From Paracoccaceae bacterium (GTDB lineage: Bacteria > Pseudomonadota > Alphaproteobacteria > Rhodobacterales > Rhodobacteraceae), in the NCBI GenBank assembly GCA_021647745.1, contig JAKIUB010000009.1, positions 1 through 64,000 of the forward strand: a DNA stretch of 64,000 nt, given 5' to 3'. Positions 51,516-60,997 of the stretch are shown here, piece by piece. A program made the translations under genes and the position numbers. Numbering within the stretch: position 1 is the first letter of the stretch; every line of letters begins with the position of its first letter. Under the pieces are notes generated by a model, which saw only the letters and a list, made by a program, of their open reading frames with translations, had not been told where the DNA came from and did no database searches.

Positions 51516-52256
51516 ATGCTTAAATCAGGACTGATGGTGGCAACGTTGTTTGTTTCGGCCTGTGCCGGAGTGCAGCAGGCTGAGGCACCGCTGCCCGGAT
51601 TGCCCGTATGGGACGGGCAGCAGATCGTATGCAATCAAGAGGTTAGCTTCGCGCCAGAGGCCGAGACCCCCCTGCCGGTCTTTGCCGAAGACGAGCGGCT
51701 CGGCTTTTGTGCCCGCTCGATGCGTTATATCAAGCTGCATCGTCAATATGGCGACCAAACCGGCTATTTCGGGGCCGTTGCGGCGGCCACTGCCAGCTTG
51801 GCGGCAACCTATGCGCCACTGGTTCGGCGCGCTTATTCAGAAAACACATGGGCATTTTTGGCCAAAATTAACCGCGAGGCCGAGGCCGGTATTATTGCCG
51901 CAGCACAACAAGCGGGGCGCGGAGGGCTTGGCGGATTGCTGAGGGGCGGGGTTGATGCAAGGGCGCTTTTTCGTGCGGAGCAGGAAAGGATTGAGCTGGC
52001 GTTACAGACGCTAAAATCAGACGATCCGGAGCGCTATGCAGAGGTGATCCGCGAGGTTAACAGCACTTTGAATCCGACAAACCGCCTGTTGATCGCCGCT
52101 ATCAACCGCAACCCGTTTTTCAGGGCCTACGAGGCCGGTTTGGCACAGATCAGGGCGCGCCATGGCGGTGCGATTGATTATGCCGATATCGGGCAGAGGG
52201 TCGAGATAGACGCGGTGCTGCTGGCCCTGATCAAGGGGGTTGGCCCTACCGGCTAG
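51516..52256 (+). CDS. Putative lipoprotein of unknown function
   Basis: 246 residues. Lipobox LFVSAC (Cys near 16) after a short hydrophobic signal. The mature protein is Ala-rich and mostly helical, with a Gly-rich loop (AGRGGLGGLLRGGVDAR). Not matched to a family by eye. AGGAG lies just before ATG 51516; an in-frame upstream start would destroy the signal. Confidence 0.7.
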   Translation: MLKSGLMVATLFVSACAGVQQAEAPLPGLPVWDGQQIVCNQEVSFAPEAETPLPVFAEDERLGFCARSMRYIKLHRQYGDQTGYFGAVAAATASLAATYAPLVRRAYSENTWAFLAKINREAEAGIIAAAQQAGRGGLGGLLRGGVDARALFRAEQERIELALQTLKSDDPERYAEVIREVNSTLNPTNRLLIAAINRNPFFRAYEAGLAQIRARHGGAIDYADIGQRVEIDAVLLALIKGVGPTG

Positions 52257-52299
52257 GCTCGCACTCCACAAACCGGCAGGTCGCTTTGGGCGGTTTGGC

Positions 52300-52328
52300 T
52301 TGTCGCGGCGGGCAAACCTCTGTAAAGA
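52300..52328 (+). promoter_or_regulatory. Possible promoter of lysC
   Basis: TTGTCG, 17-bp spacer, TAAAGA, 33 nt before the lysC ATG. Moderate match. Confidence 0.35.
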
Positions 52329-52361
52329 ACGCTTAAATTTGAATTTGATGGAGCCGCGAGC

Positions 52362-53615
52362 ATGGCTTTGCTGGTAATGAAATTTGGCGGCACTTCGGTG
52401 GCTGACCTTGAGCGCATACGCAACGCGGCCGTAAAGGTAAAACGTGAAGTGGCGCGCGGGCATCGGGTGATCGTGATTGTCTCGGCGATGTCGGGCGAGA
52501 CCAACAAACTGGTGGGTTTGGTGGGTGATGCCGCCAGCGGGGCCGAGGCCGAGGCGCCGGGCTTTTATGATGCCCGTGAATATGACGCTGTGGTTGCCTC
52601 GGGCGAGCTGGTAACCTCGGGCCTGATGGCGATTGTATTGCAGGAAATGGGCATTCAGGCGCGCAGCTGGCAGGGCTGGCAAGTGCCGGTCAATACCACC
52701 TCGGCGCACGGGGCCGCTCGCATAGAGAGTATTCCGCGCGAAAACCTTGACCGGAAATTCGGGGAAGGCATGGAGGTTGCGGTGATCGCCGGCTTTCAGG
52801 GGGTGGCACCCGATGGCCGTGTTACCACGCTGGGGCGGGGCGGCTCTGATACCACCGCTGTGGCCTTTGCCGCCGCGCTGGAGGCCGAGCGTTGTGATAT
52901 TTATACTGATGTTGATGGTATTTATACCACCGACCCGCGCATTACGGCCAAGGCGCGCAAGCTCGATAAAATTGCCTTTGAGGAGATGCTGGAGCTGGCA
53001 TCACTAGGGGCAAAAGTGCTGCAAACCCGCTCGGTCGAGCTGGCGATGCGCAACAAGGTGCGCCTGCAGGTGCTAAGCAGTTTTAGCGACGAACCCGGAA
53101 CTCTGGTTTGCGATGAGGATGAAATAATGGAAACAAATGTGGTAACCGGCATTGCCTGCTCGCGCGACGAGGCCAAGCTGACGCTTATTTCGGTGGCGGA
53201 CCGGCCCGGTGTGGCGGCTGCTATTTTTGGCCCCTTGGCCGAGGCGGGGGTGATTGTCGATATGATCGTGCAAAATATCTCGGAAGAGGGCCGCACGGAT
53301 ATGACCTTTTCCTGCCCTGTGGGGGATGTTGCCAAGGCCGAGCGGGCGCTGGAGGCCGCCAAGGCGCGCGGCGAGTTCAACTACCGCGAGCTGGATAAAG
53401 ACACCGATGTGGCAAAGGTCTCTATCGTTGGCGTCGGTATGCGCTCCCATGCCGGTGTGGCCCAAAAAATGTTTAAAAACCTTGCCGACGACGGGGTGAA
53501 TATCAAGGTGATCACCACGTCCGAGATCAAGGTTTCTGTGCTGGTTGACCGGAAATACATGGAACTCACCGTGCAATCATTGCATGATGCCTTCGAGCTA
53601 GACCGCGCGCCCTAA
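52362..53615 (+). CDS. lysC: Aspartate kinase
   Basis: Phosphorylates aspartate, first step to Lys, Thr and Met. 417 residues: kinase domain opening VMKFGGTSVADLERIR and containing GRGGSDTTAVA, then two ACT domains (from about residue 260, with SVADRPGVAAAIFGPLAEAG and VGVGMRSHAGVAQKMFKNLA) that bind inhibitory lysine/threonine. Followed 21 nt later by ptsP, with which it is probably cotranscribed. Confidence 0.96.
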   Translation: MALLVMKFGGTSVADLERIRNAAVKVKREVARGHRVIVIVSAMSGETNKLVGLVGDAASGAEAEAPGFYDAREYDAVVASGELVTSGLMAIVLQEMGIQARSWQGWQVPVNTTSAHGAARIESIPRENLDRKFGEGMEVAVIAGFQGVAPDGRVTTLGRGGSDTTAVAFAAALEAERCDIYTDVDGIYTTDPRITAKARKLDKIAFEEMLELASLGAKVLQTRSVELAMRNKVRLQVLSSFSDEPGTLVCDEDEIMETNVVTGIACSRDEAKLTLISVADRPGVAAAIFGPLAEAGVIVDMIVQNISEEGRTDMTFSCPVGDVAKAERALEAAKARGEFNYRELDKDTDVAKVSIVGVGMRSHAGVAQKMFKNLADDGVNIKVITTSEIKVSVLVDRKYMELTVQSLHDAFELDRAP

Positions 53616-53636
53616 GCGCATTGCACCGGAGGCCCC

Positions 53637-55889
53637 ATGGTTGAACGCAAAGGGATAAACTCCCAAACATTGCTAAAAAGGTTGCGGGATGCGCTGGCAG
53701 AAGCCGGCGATGGCCAGGAACGGCTCGACCGTATCACCTACCTTATTGCCTGTTCGCTTGAGGCCGAGGTCTGCTCGATCTACCTGCGGCTTGATGAAGC
53801 GACGCTGGAGCTATGCGCCACCTATGGCCTGAAGGCCGAGGCTGTGCACCAAACCCGGCTTCGGGTCGGGCAGGGGCTGGTGGGGCGCGTGGCGGACAAA
53901 GCCGTGCCGATCAACCACGCAGACGCACCCTCGGCTCGTGGTTTTCGCTATATGCCTGAAACCGGCGAGGAGGTTTATTCCTCGTTTGTCGGGGTGCCGA
54001 TCCAGCGCTTGGGCGAGGTGCTTGGCGTGCTGGTTGTGCAAAGCAAGGATGCACGCACCTATTCGGACGATGAAATATACGGGCTGGAGGTTGTGGCGAT
54101 GGTGATCGCCGAAATGACCGAGCTTGGTGCTTTTACCGGCCCTGATAAAATGGCGATTGCCGCCCAGCACCGTTTGCCGTTCTTCGTCAAGGGTCTGCGC
54201 GGGCAGGAAGGGGTGGCCGAAGGGGTTGTGCTACTGCACGAGCCGCATATTGTCATTGCCAACCCTGTTGCGGATGATCCGGTTGTCGAGGCTGAAAGAA
54301 TGCAGGAGGCGCTGGAAGCCTTGGTGTCTGAAATAGATGTGCTGCTCGACAAGGGCGCTTCAATCGGCGAGCAACGTGATGTCATGGTCGCCTACCGGCT
54401 TTTTGCCCAAGACAAAGGCTGGCGTAAGCGGATGTTTGACTCGATTGATTCGGGGCTGGCGGCAGAAGTGGCGGTTGAGAAAGAACAAACCCTGACCCGA
54501 ACCCGTATGGCGCGGGTGGCTGACGCCTATCTGCGCGAGCGCCTGCATGATCTTGACGACCTCTCCAACCGGCTGCTCAGGATCCTGACCGGCCGCGAGG
54601 ATGCCGAAGAGCGCGGCATACCGGAAAATGCTATTTTGGTGGCGCGCAATATCGGCCCCGGCGAGCTGCTGGACTATGGAGATAAGCTCAAGGCGGTGGT
54701 GCTCGAGGAGGGTTCGGTCGGCTCTCACGCTGCTGTGGTCGCCCGTTCGCTGGCTATTCCGCTGGTTATTCATGCCAGCCGTATCACCCGCGAGGCGCTT
54801 AGCCATGACCCGATACTGGTTGATGGTGAAACCGGCCTTGTTCACTTGCGCCCGGACGATACCGTTGCCGCTGCTTTTCGTGAAAAAATGGCCATGCAGG
54901 CCGAGGCGCAAGAGGCATATAAGGGCCTGCGGGACAAACCCTCAACCACCAAAGACGGGGTGAATATTGCCCTTCATATGAATGGCGGCCTGATGGTTGA
55001 CCTGCCAAGTCTCGAGCCTTCGGGGGCGGAAGGGGTCGGGCTTTACCGCACTGAATTGCAGTTTTTAATCCGGACGCGGGTGCCGCGACGCGGTGAACTG
55101 GTGAAACTCTATTCCAGAGTGATGGATGCCGCCGGTGACAAGCCGGTGGTGTTTCGCACCCTTGATATCGGCTCGGACAAAGCGCTGCCCTACATGAAGC
55201 GCCCCGAAGAGCCGAATCCGGCCCTTGGCTGGCGGGCGATCCGCATCGGGCTGGATAGGCCCGGTGTGATGAGGATGCAGCTTCAGGCCCTGATACGCGC
55301 CGCCAATGGCCGCCCGCTAATTGTGATGTTTCCGTTTATCGCCCAGTTTGAAGAATTTCGCGAGGCGCGGCAAAAATTGCTGGATGAATTGCAAAGCGAG
55401 GCGCAGCGCGGCCATGCTATTCCTTCGTCGGTACGCATCGGCGCGATGCTCGAAACTCCGAGCCTTGCCTTCGCTCCGGACCAGTTTTTCGAGATGGCTG
55501 ATTTTATTTCGATCGGCGGTAACGACCTGAAGCAGTTTTTCTTTGCGGCTGACCGTGAAAACGAACTGGTGCGGGCGCGGTATGATACGCTGAATGTCAG
55601 CTTCCTGACCTTTATCGAGCAAATCAGCGATCGTTGTGACCGGCTGCTTACGCCGCTGTCTTTTTGTGGCGAAGATGCGGGGCGGCCGATAGAGGCGCTG
55701 GCCTTTGCTGCGATGGGGCTGCGAACCCTCTCGATGCGCCCGGCCTCGATCGGGCCGGTCAAGCGGCTGCTGCGCGCGGTAGACCTCGGCGAGGTGCGTG
55801 ACGTGATAGACGAGGCGCGCGGCTCTGGCGAGCAGTCCGTCAGGCCAGCGCTTGCGGCGTGGCTCAAAGCGCGGAACTACCCCGTATAA
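53637..55889 (+). CDS. ptsP: PTS-Ntr enzyme I (phosphoenolpyruvate-protein phosphotransferase)
   Basis: First enzyme of the nitrogen phosphotransferase relay PEP to NPr to EIIA-Ntr. 750 residues: N-terminal GAF domain (about 15-160) that in homologues senses glutamine, HPr-binding helices, active-site His364 in GSVGSHAAVVARSL, and the PEP-binding barrel with VGLYRTELQFL, FRTLDIGSDKA and FCGEDAGRP. CGGAGG precedes the ATG. lysC-ptsP order recurs in alphaproteobacteria. npr and ptsN are not visible. Confidence 0.95.
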   Translation: MVERKGINSQTLLKRLRDALAEAGDGQERLDRITYLIACSLEAEVCSIYLRLDEATLELCATYGLKAEAVHQTRLRVGQGLVGRVADKAVPINHADAPSARGFRYMPETGEEVYSSFVGVPIQRLGEVLGVLVVQSKDARTYSDDEIYGLEVVAMVIAEMTELGAFTGPDKMAIAAQHRLPFFVKGLRGQEGVAEGVVLLHEPHIVIANPVADDPVVEAERMQEALEALVSEIDVLLDKGASIGEQRDVMVAYRLFAQDKGWRKRMFDSIDSGLAAEVAVEKEQTLTRTRMARVADAYLRERLHDLDDLSNRLLRILTGREDAEERGIPENAILVARNIGPGELLDYGDKLKAVVLEEGSVGSHAAVVARSLAIPLVIHASRITREALSHDPILVDGETGLVHLRPDDTVAAAFREKMAMQAEAQEAYKGLRDKPSTTKDGVNIALHMNGGLMVDLPSLEPSGAEGVGLYRTELQFLIRTRVPRRGELVKLYSRVMDAAGDKPVVFRTLDIGSDKALPYMKRPEEPNPALGWRAIRIGLDRPGVMRMQLQALIRAANGRPLIVMFPFIAQFEEFREARQKLLDELQSEAQRGHAIPSSVRIGAMLETPSLAFAPDQFFEMADFISIGGNDLKQFFFAADRENELVRARYDTLNVSFLTFIEQISDRCDRLLTPLSFCGEDAGRPIEALAFAAMGLRTLSMRPASIGPVKRLLRAVDLGEVRDVIDEARGSGEQSVRPALAAWLKARNYPV

Positions 55890-55905
55890 AACCGGTGGCT
55901 CACAC

Positions 55906-58068
55906 TCAGTCGCGGGTCTTGTAATCGTATTGATAGGAGTAATGCCCCGATGTGCTCTTCTTTTGCACAAAGGCATTCAGCACAGCACCATTGGCCTTCA
56001 GCCCGTTGCTCTCCAGCTTTTTCAGTGCGGCCTCCACCTCTTTTATATTGGTGAACATATGGCGCACAACCAGCAGGATCATGCCGGCATATTTGCCGAT
56101 GATGACCGGGTCCGTGACCGCAAGCAGAGGGGGAGAGTCGATCAGCGTCATGTCAAAGCGGGCATCCAGCTCCTGACAAAGAGTGCCGAAATTTTCGTGC
56201 ATCAGCAGCTCGGAGGGGTTGGGCGGATATTTACCGGTAGGCAAAAAATGTAGCCCGCTGTAAGGGTCGGTATGGATAATATCCTCAAGCGTGGCTTCCC
56301 CTGCGAGTACATCAGTCAGGCCCGGCGCAGATTTTTCCAACCCGAAGTAATTGCGCAGGTAGCCACGGCGAATATCGGCATCAACCAGACAGATATTCTG
56401 CCCGGATTGGGCCATCACCGTGGCGAGATTGGTCGATATAAATGATTTACCCTCGCCGGGGCGTGAGCTGGTGATCAGCAGGATACTTGATTTGGCGTCA
56501 AGCATGCCAAAATGCAGGCTGGTGCGCAGGCTGCGCAGCGCTTCGATCGACAGGTTTGTCGGCTCCACTTTTGCCAGTATTTTACGCTGCTTGCGCCGGT
56601 TTTCCGCCCCGCCATAATCTCCGCTTCCTACTTTCTGGACAGCGCTATAAACCGGCAGAGCAAGGTTTTCCAGCTCTTCGGCGCTTTCTACACCGCGATT
56701 AATGAAGGAGCGCACGAGGACAAAGCCGAGCGCGATGAAAAACCCGAGAAATGTGGAGAGGAGAACCACCATCATTTTGTTTGGCTTTATTGCTCCCGGG
56801 AAAGACATCGGCGAGTCAATAATGCGAATATTGCCAATGGTGCCGGCCTTGATCACGCTTAGTTCCTGCGTGCGGCCAACCAATTGCAGGTAAATTTCCC
56901 GCGTGACTTCGAGGTTTTGGGTCAGGCGAAGCATCTCCAGCTGGGTTTCCGGCAGGTTGGCGGACTGACTGCGCAGGTCTGCAAGCCGGTTGGTCAGCTG
57001 CTCCCGGTTTTGCAGCAAGGTTTGATAAACAGGGTGAACCCGGGTGTAGCGTCTTTGCAGCTCGCGCTCTTGCATTTCCAGTTCGTTGAGCTGGGCTTCG
57101 ATGGCCACGGATTTTTCGAGCAGGGAGCGGGTTTCGAAGCTGAGATCAACCGATTGCTGCAAGAGCTGGTAGGCATTTACCGCGCTTTCGGCTGCGCGCA
57201 TATTGGTCTCGGCTTCGGGTAGCTGCCCCTGAATGAAGTTCAGGCTGTTTTCGGCCTCGGCGGCGTTGCGGTTGGTGTTTTGTAACAGGTAGACGCCGCC
57301 TATTCTTTCAAGAATTTTGCGGGCAATCTCTGGGTTTTCATCCTGCATGGTCAGCTGCAATATGGATGAGTTTTTGCCTCGTTCCGTGATGCTGAGATTA
57401 GCGCGCAGATGGTCTAATACATCGGGAAAGCGGTTTTTTTGCAGCATAAACATTCGGCCAGAAGCGCCGGTGATGCTATCAACCAGCACAGCAAAGCCGA
57501 GGTCGGGGCGGCGGAGCGGGGTGCCGATGGCACCGATCAGGGTCTCGGCTGGCCCAAGATCGATCTTGTAGCTGTTTCCCCCGAGATAGGTGAGGGGGAT
57601 GGCGCTGCCGACCATCGAGTCAGGGACCTCCAGCAGGGCAATGGATATGGCCTCGTCTGACCATGCGTAGCTTGATATAAGGGAGAACCCCGGATCAGGC
57701 AGGTTGTATCGGGTCAAAAAATTACCGATTACCGGCAGGCGCTTCGGGGTGGCAGAAATATCAAGCTTCAGGGCCGTAGCCACTTCACCGAGGATCATGC
57801 GCGAGCGCAAAATCTCGATTTCCGTGACCGATTGTGGAGATTCGGAAAATAGCCCGGTTAGATCTGCCGAGAGCGCCAGCCCGCCGCTGGATTTTTCCTC
57901 AAGCTGGATCAGGGAGTCTGCTTTATATACCGGAATAGTAAACAGCGCGACAGCGACCCCGATCAGTACCGCAATAAAGGTGATAAAAATAATAGTTATT
58001 TTGCGTGTGTAAAAAATACGGAAAATCGCCAGCAGGTCGATTTCGTCATCGCTTGTATTGTTGGTCAT
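55906..58068 (-). CDS. wzc: Wzc-like polysaccharide co-polymerase/BY-kinase
   Basis: Inner-membrane protein controlling chain length and export. 720 residues: Wzz domain with first membrane helix near 25-48, coiled-coil GNVR region, second helix near 425-450, then cytoplasmic kinase with Walker A SRPGEGKSF (from about 535), Walker A' VDADIRR and Walker B LIDSPPLLAV. The C-terminal end has four Tyr in seven residues (YSYQYDY), the usual autophosphorylation cluster. Start 58068 overlaps the wzb stop (ATGA); a GTG at 58092 is an alternative. Confidence 0.92.
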   Translation of the reverse strand: MTNNTSDDEIDLLAIFRIFYTRKITIIFITFIAVLIGVAVALFTIPVYKADSLIQLEEKSSGGLALSADLTGLFSESPQSVTEIEILRSRMILGEVATALKLDISATPKRLPVIGNFLTRYNLPDPGFSLISSYAWSDEAISIALLEVPDSMVGSAIPLTYLGGNSYKIDLGPAETLIGAIGTPLRRPDLGFAVLVDSITGASGRMFMLQKNRFPDVLDHLRANLSITERGKNSSILQLTMQDENPEIARKILERIGGVYLLQNTNRNAAEAENSLNFIQGQLPEAETNMRAAESAVNAYQLLQQSVDLSFETRSLLEKSVAIEAQLNELEMQERELQRRYTRVHPVYQTLLQNREQLTNRLADLRSQSANLPETQLEMLRLTQNLEVTREIYLQLVGRTQELSVIKAGTIGNIRIIDSPMSFPGAIKPNKMMVVLLSTFLGFFIALGFVLVRSFINRGVESAEELENLALPVYSAVQKVGSGDYGGAENRRKQRKILAKVEPTNLSIEALRSLRTSLHFGMLDAKSSILLITSSRPGEGKSFISTNLATVMAQSGQNICLVDADIRRGYLRNYFGLEKSAPGLTDVLAGEATLEDIIHTDPYSGLHFLPTGKYPPNPSELLMHENFGTLCQELDARFDMTLIDSPPLLAVTDPVIIGKYAGMILLVVRHMFTNIKEVEAALKKLESNGLKANGAVLNAFVQKKSTSGHYSYQYDYKTRD

Positions 58069-58502
58069 GCTGCCCCCAGTTTGCGGCTCCACGCCGCGGT
58101 AGCCTCGGACAGCTGGCTAAAAACCACCTCGTGGAAATCCCGGCTTTTGCGGTAGGGGTCCGCGATATCGCCTTGCTCGATCCAGTGCCCTAAAAGCATG
58201 GCTTTACCGCTGACAGCCGGCGCTTCTTTCTCGATGACCCGTATATGGCCTTTTTCCAAAGCCAGTATAAGATCAAAGCCCCGGGCTAGTTCGGCGGTGA
58301 ATTGCCGCGCAATGTGGCCTTCAACGCTGACACCGGCTGCTAAGGCCACTTCGGTGGCAACAGGGTCCGGCCCGTGGCCTTCGAGCGCGGCAATACCGGC
58401 AGATTCAACCCGGATATCAGGGCAGGCTTTGGCCAGCAACCTTTCTCCAACGGGTGAGCGGCAAATATTTCCGACACACACGACCAACACCGACTTTATC
58501 AT
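58065..58502 (-). CDS. wzb: Low-molecular-weight protein tyrosine phosphatase
   Basis: Dephosphorylates Wzc, cycling it for polysaccharide synthesis. 145 residues with the loop V-C9-VGNICRSP and general acid Asp in ADPYRKS. Lies between wza and wzc with 1-4 nt overlaps, so the three are one operon. Confidence 0.95.
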   Translation of the reverse strand: MIKSVLVVCVGNICRSPVGERLLAKACPDIRVESAGIAALEGHGPDPVATEVALAAGVSVEGHIARQFTAELARGFDLILALEKGHIRVIEKEAPAVSGKAMLLGHWIEQGDIADPYRKSRDFHEVVFSQLSEATAAWSRKLGAA

Positions 58503-59605
58503 TATAAGTTATTCCCGATGATTTGCGCTTGCCTCACAGCCCCGATGGTTGGCACCAGCTGGGTAATGATCCGGTTCCAGCGTGCGGCCGGATCTGCAAC
58601 AATGTAGACAACATCATCGGCATGCAGCATGAATTTGGTGGCCAGCACAAAAGCCAGCGGTGTGGTTGCGTCCAGCTGGTAGACATCAATGCCTGCTTCG
58701 CGATTGCGAAAAACAAATATCCCCTTGGCGTCGGCTTCGGCCTCGACAAGCCCGCCCTGCAGGGTGAGTGCTTCTGTCAGGCTGATGCTGCTATCCGGCC
58801 CGAGATCAACCATACCGGGCTGGCTGATCTGCCCCAGTATAAAGGCCTTGCTGGGGTTGGCGACCGGCACATTTATAACATCACCGCCCCGTAAAACCGG
58901 GTTGCCGCCCGCGCGGCCGGTATCCAGAAAAGAGCGCAGGTTGACGTAATTATTAGCCCCGCGCCGGCGGATGGAAACCTGACGGCTATCCGCAACCTCG
59001 GTCAAGCCGCCGGAAGCATTGATTGCCTCGAGCAGGGTGAGCGGAATATTGGTAATTGGCAAGGACGCCGGCGCGACAACAGCGCCGGTAACCACAACCT
59101 TTTGTGCATTGTATGCAGCGATCTTGACCTCGATTTGAGGGTCGGGGATAAACTCTTCCAAGCGCTCGGTCAACTCGCGCTGCACATCGCCAACCAGCCG
59201 CCCCGAGACCCGCACAAGCCCGAGATACGGATAAAAGATATCACCGTTTTCATTTACGGTACTGCCGGATTCGAGCTGGCTGCGAGTCGGGCCGGCGGGC
59301 AGGGTCAGCTCGGGGTGGTCCCAGACCGTGATGCTCAGCACATCGCCAATACCGATATTATATTGCCATTGGCTGCGAGACTGGGTGAGCCGGGTGGTTG
59401 ATCCGGGAGTGTGCGGCCGGGCGCTGAAGCTAGAGATATTTTCAGCGGAAATCGGGATAACGCGGACATTTTCCGGCAGGTCAGCGGCTTGTGCTTGAGC
59501 GCCTACGGGGAATTCTGTGCGCGATAACGAGGCGCAGCCTGCCAGTGTCAACAAGGACAGAAGGGAAAAAAGGCGCATTCCCGATTTGACATTTGTAAGA
59601 ATCAC
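58502..59605 (-). CDS. wza: Wza-like outer membrane polysaccharide export lipoprotein
   Basis: 367 residues. Lipobox LTLAGC (Cys24), a Poly_export domain (IGIGDVLSITVWDHPEL ... VNENGDIFYPYLGLVRVSG) and two SLBB modules (VVTGAVVAPASLPIT, ILGQISQPGMVDLG). It would form the outer-membrane channel paired with Wzc. GTG 59605 is taken; ATG 59578 also leaves a lipoprotein signal. No glycosyltransferase, Wzx or Wzy genes lie in view. Confidence 0.9.
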   Translation of the reverse strand: MILTNVKSGMRLFSLLSLLTLAGCASLSRTEFPVGAQAQAADLPENVRVIPISAENISSFSARPHTPGSTTRLTQSRSQWQYNIGIGDVLSITVWDHPELTLPAGPTRSQLESGSTVNENGDIFYPYLGLVRVSGRLVGDVQRELTERLEEFIPDPQIEVKIAAYNAQKVVVTGAVVAPASLPITNIPLTLLEAINASGGLTEVADSRQVSIRRRGANNYVNLRSFLDTGRAGGNPVLRGGDVINVPVANPSKAFILGQISQPGMVDLGPDSSISLTEALTLQGGLVEAEADAKGIFVFRNREAGIDVYQLDATTPLAFVLATKFMLHADDVVYIVADPAARWNRIITQLVPTIGAVRQAQIIGNNL

Positions 59606-59651
59606 GATGAATCCATTTGGTTGAGGTCGAGCGATTTTACCACTCGCCTGA

Positions 59652-59666
59652 TGGCTTTTAAAGCCA
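59652..59666. promoter_or_regulatory. Inverted repeat between uppS and wza
   Basis: TGGCTTT-T-AAAGCCA, perfect 7-bp arms, 6 nt after the uppS stop and 46 nt before the wza start. May be a terminator stem without T tract or an operator for the wza operon. Confidence 0.35.
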
Positions 59667-59671
59667 AATAT

Positions 59672-60385
59672 TTACTCTGCGATGCTGGCGCCCTTGGGCA
59701 GCACTGCGCCGAATTGCCGGGTGCGTTGCCGGAAGTTTTGCAAGGTTTGTGCGAATATTTCAGGGGAAAATTCGGGCCAGGATTCTTCCAGAAACGCGAA
59801 TTCGGAATAGGCGCTCTGCCAGGTCATGAAGTTGGAAAGCCGCAATTCTCCGGCTGTGCGGATGATAAGGTCCGGGTCTTTTTGGCCGTTTGTGTCGAGA
59901 AAGGCGGAGATGGTATCTTCGGAGATACTATCCACATCCAGTCGACCGGCAATAGCTTCGCGGGTGATGGCTTTTGCTGCGCGCACCAGCTCGTCCCGTC
60001 CGCCATAATTGATCGCTATATTGAGGTTGAGGCCGGTATTGTCGTGCGTGAGGGTGGCGAGGTTGTCCATCAGCTTCAAGATGTCGTCGGGCAGGGGGGC
60101 CGGATCGCCCAAAAACCGCACACGTACGTTTTTGCCGTGCAGCTCCACGAGGTTGTTTGCGAGGTAGCCACGAAAGAGCTTCATCAAGCCAGCGACCTCA
60201 TGGGCGGCCCGTTTCCAGTTTTCGGTCGAAAATGCGTAGAGTGTCAGGGTGTCCACCCCGAGATCGGGGCAGGATTTGACGATTTTTTTGACCTGCTGCG
60301 CGCCGCGCTTGTGGCCGATCAAGCGTGCCAGCCCGCGCCGTGTGGCCCAGCGCCCGTTGCCGTCCATGATTATCCCAACGTGCAT
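59672..60385 (-). CDS. uppS: Isoprenyl transferase (undecaprenyl diphosphate synthase)
   Basis: cis-prenyltransferase making the C55 lipid carrier. 237 residues. Asp8 in IIMDGNGRWA binds substrate Mg; YAFSTENWKR and the C-terminal RTAGELRLSNFMTWQSAYSE motif are intact. ATG 60385 has GGGA upstream. In most alphaproteobacteria uppS sits between frr and cdsA; here it is next to wza instead, so it may be a second copy serving exopolysaccharide. Confidence 0.92.
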   Translation of the reverse strand: MHVGIIMDGNGRWATRRGLARLIGHKRGAQQVKKIVKSCPDLGVDTLTLYAFSTENWKRAAHEVAGLMKLFRGYLANNLVELHGKNVRVRFLGDPAPLPDDILKLMDNLATLTHDNTGLNLNIAINYGGRDELVRAAKAITREAIAGRLDVDSISEDTISAFLDTNGQKDPDLIIRTAGELRLSNFMTWQSAYSEFAFLEESWPEFSPEIFAQTLQNFRQRTRQFGAVLPKGASIAE

Positions 60386-60489
60386 AATTCCATCCCTGCC
60401 ACTCGGCGCCAATGTTGGCACGTATATCCTACTAATGTATAACAAGTATTGATAGAACGACAACCGTTTAAATCTTGCAGAGAGAGAAT

Positions 60490-60509
60490 GGCGGCGTGAT
60501 GCTGCCGCC
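60490..60509. terminator. Hairpin in the uppS-yggT gap
   Basis: GGCGGC / GCCGCC with an 8-nt loop in the 200-nt gap. T-rich sequence follows on the plus strand at a distance of several bases; no plus-strand gene precedes it, so its role is unclear. Nothing else is assignable in the gap. Confidence 0.25.
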
Positions 60510-60585
60510 TCAGGGTGTTTTTGTTTTTGCCCCTTCAAGCCGGTTTCGGAGGCCGTAGCTTTGGTTCCTGCCTACCATGCCAAAA

Positions 60586-60873
60586 TCACCCAAAGGCGGC
60601 GATATTATTATAGAGTATGGTGCGGATAGCAAACAGGCCAAAGATTACGATCAACGGAGCCAGATCCAGCCCGCCCATATTGGGCAGTATTTTGCGGATA
60701 GGGCCATAAATCGGCTCTAGCAGGCGATTCAGGCCATTCCATATCTGGGCCACGAGTGGCTGGCGCAGATTCAACACCTGAAAGCCGACAAGCCAGCTCA
60801 TGATAATATGGGCGATAATAATGAACCAGAAGATATCCAGCGCAAAGCTAAGGATCTGGAAAAGAGAGGTCAT
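60586..60873 (-). CDS. YggT family membrane protein
   Basis: 95 residues, two hydrophobic segments (about 5-28 and 68-90), with NGLNRLLEPIYGPIRKILP between them, the YggT signature. Linked in other bacteria to osmotic tolerance and membrane protein distribution. CGGAG precedes ATG 60873. Confidence 0.88.
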   Translation of the reverse strand: MTSLFQILSFALDIFWFIIIAHIIMSWLVGFQVLNLRQPLVAQIWNGLNRLLEPIYGPIRKILPNMGGLDLAPLIVIFGLFAIRTILYNNIAAFG

Positions 60874-60997
60874 GGGATAGCTCCGGTATTGCGTATGCCG
60901 CCACATCTAGTATGTGTGAGGCGCGCCTGCAAGGGGCACCCGCGAGATCGCGGGTCAGCCATGCTGCCGGCTTGAGGCCGACAAGTCAGGAAAACCC

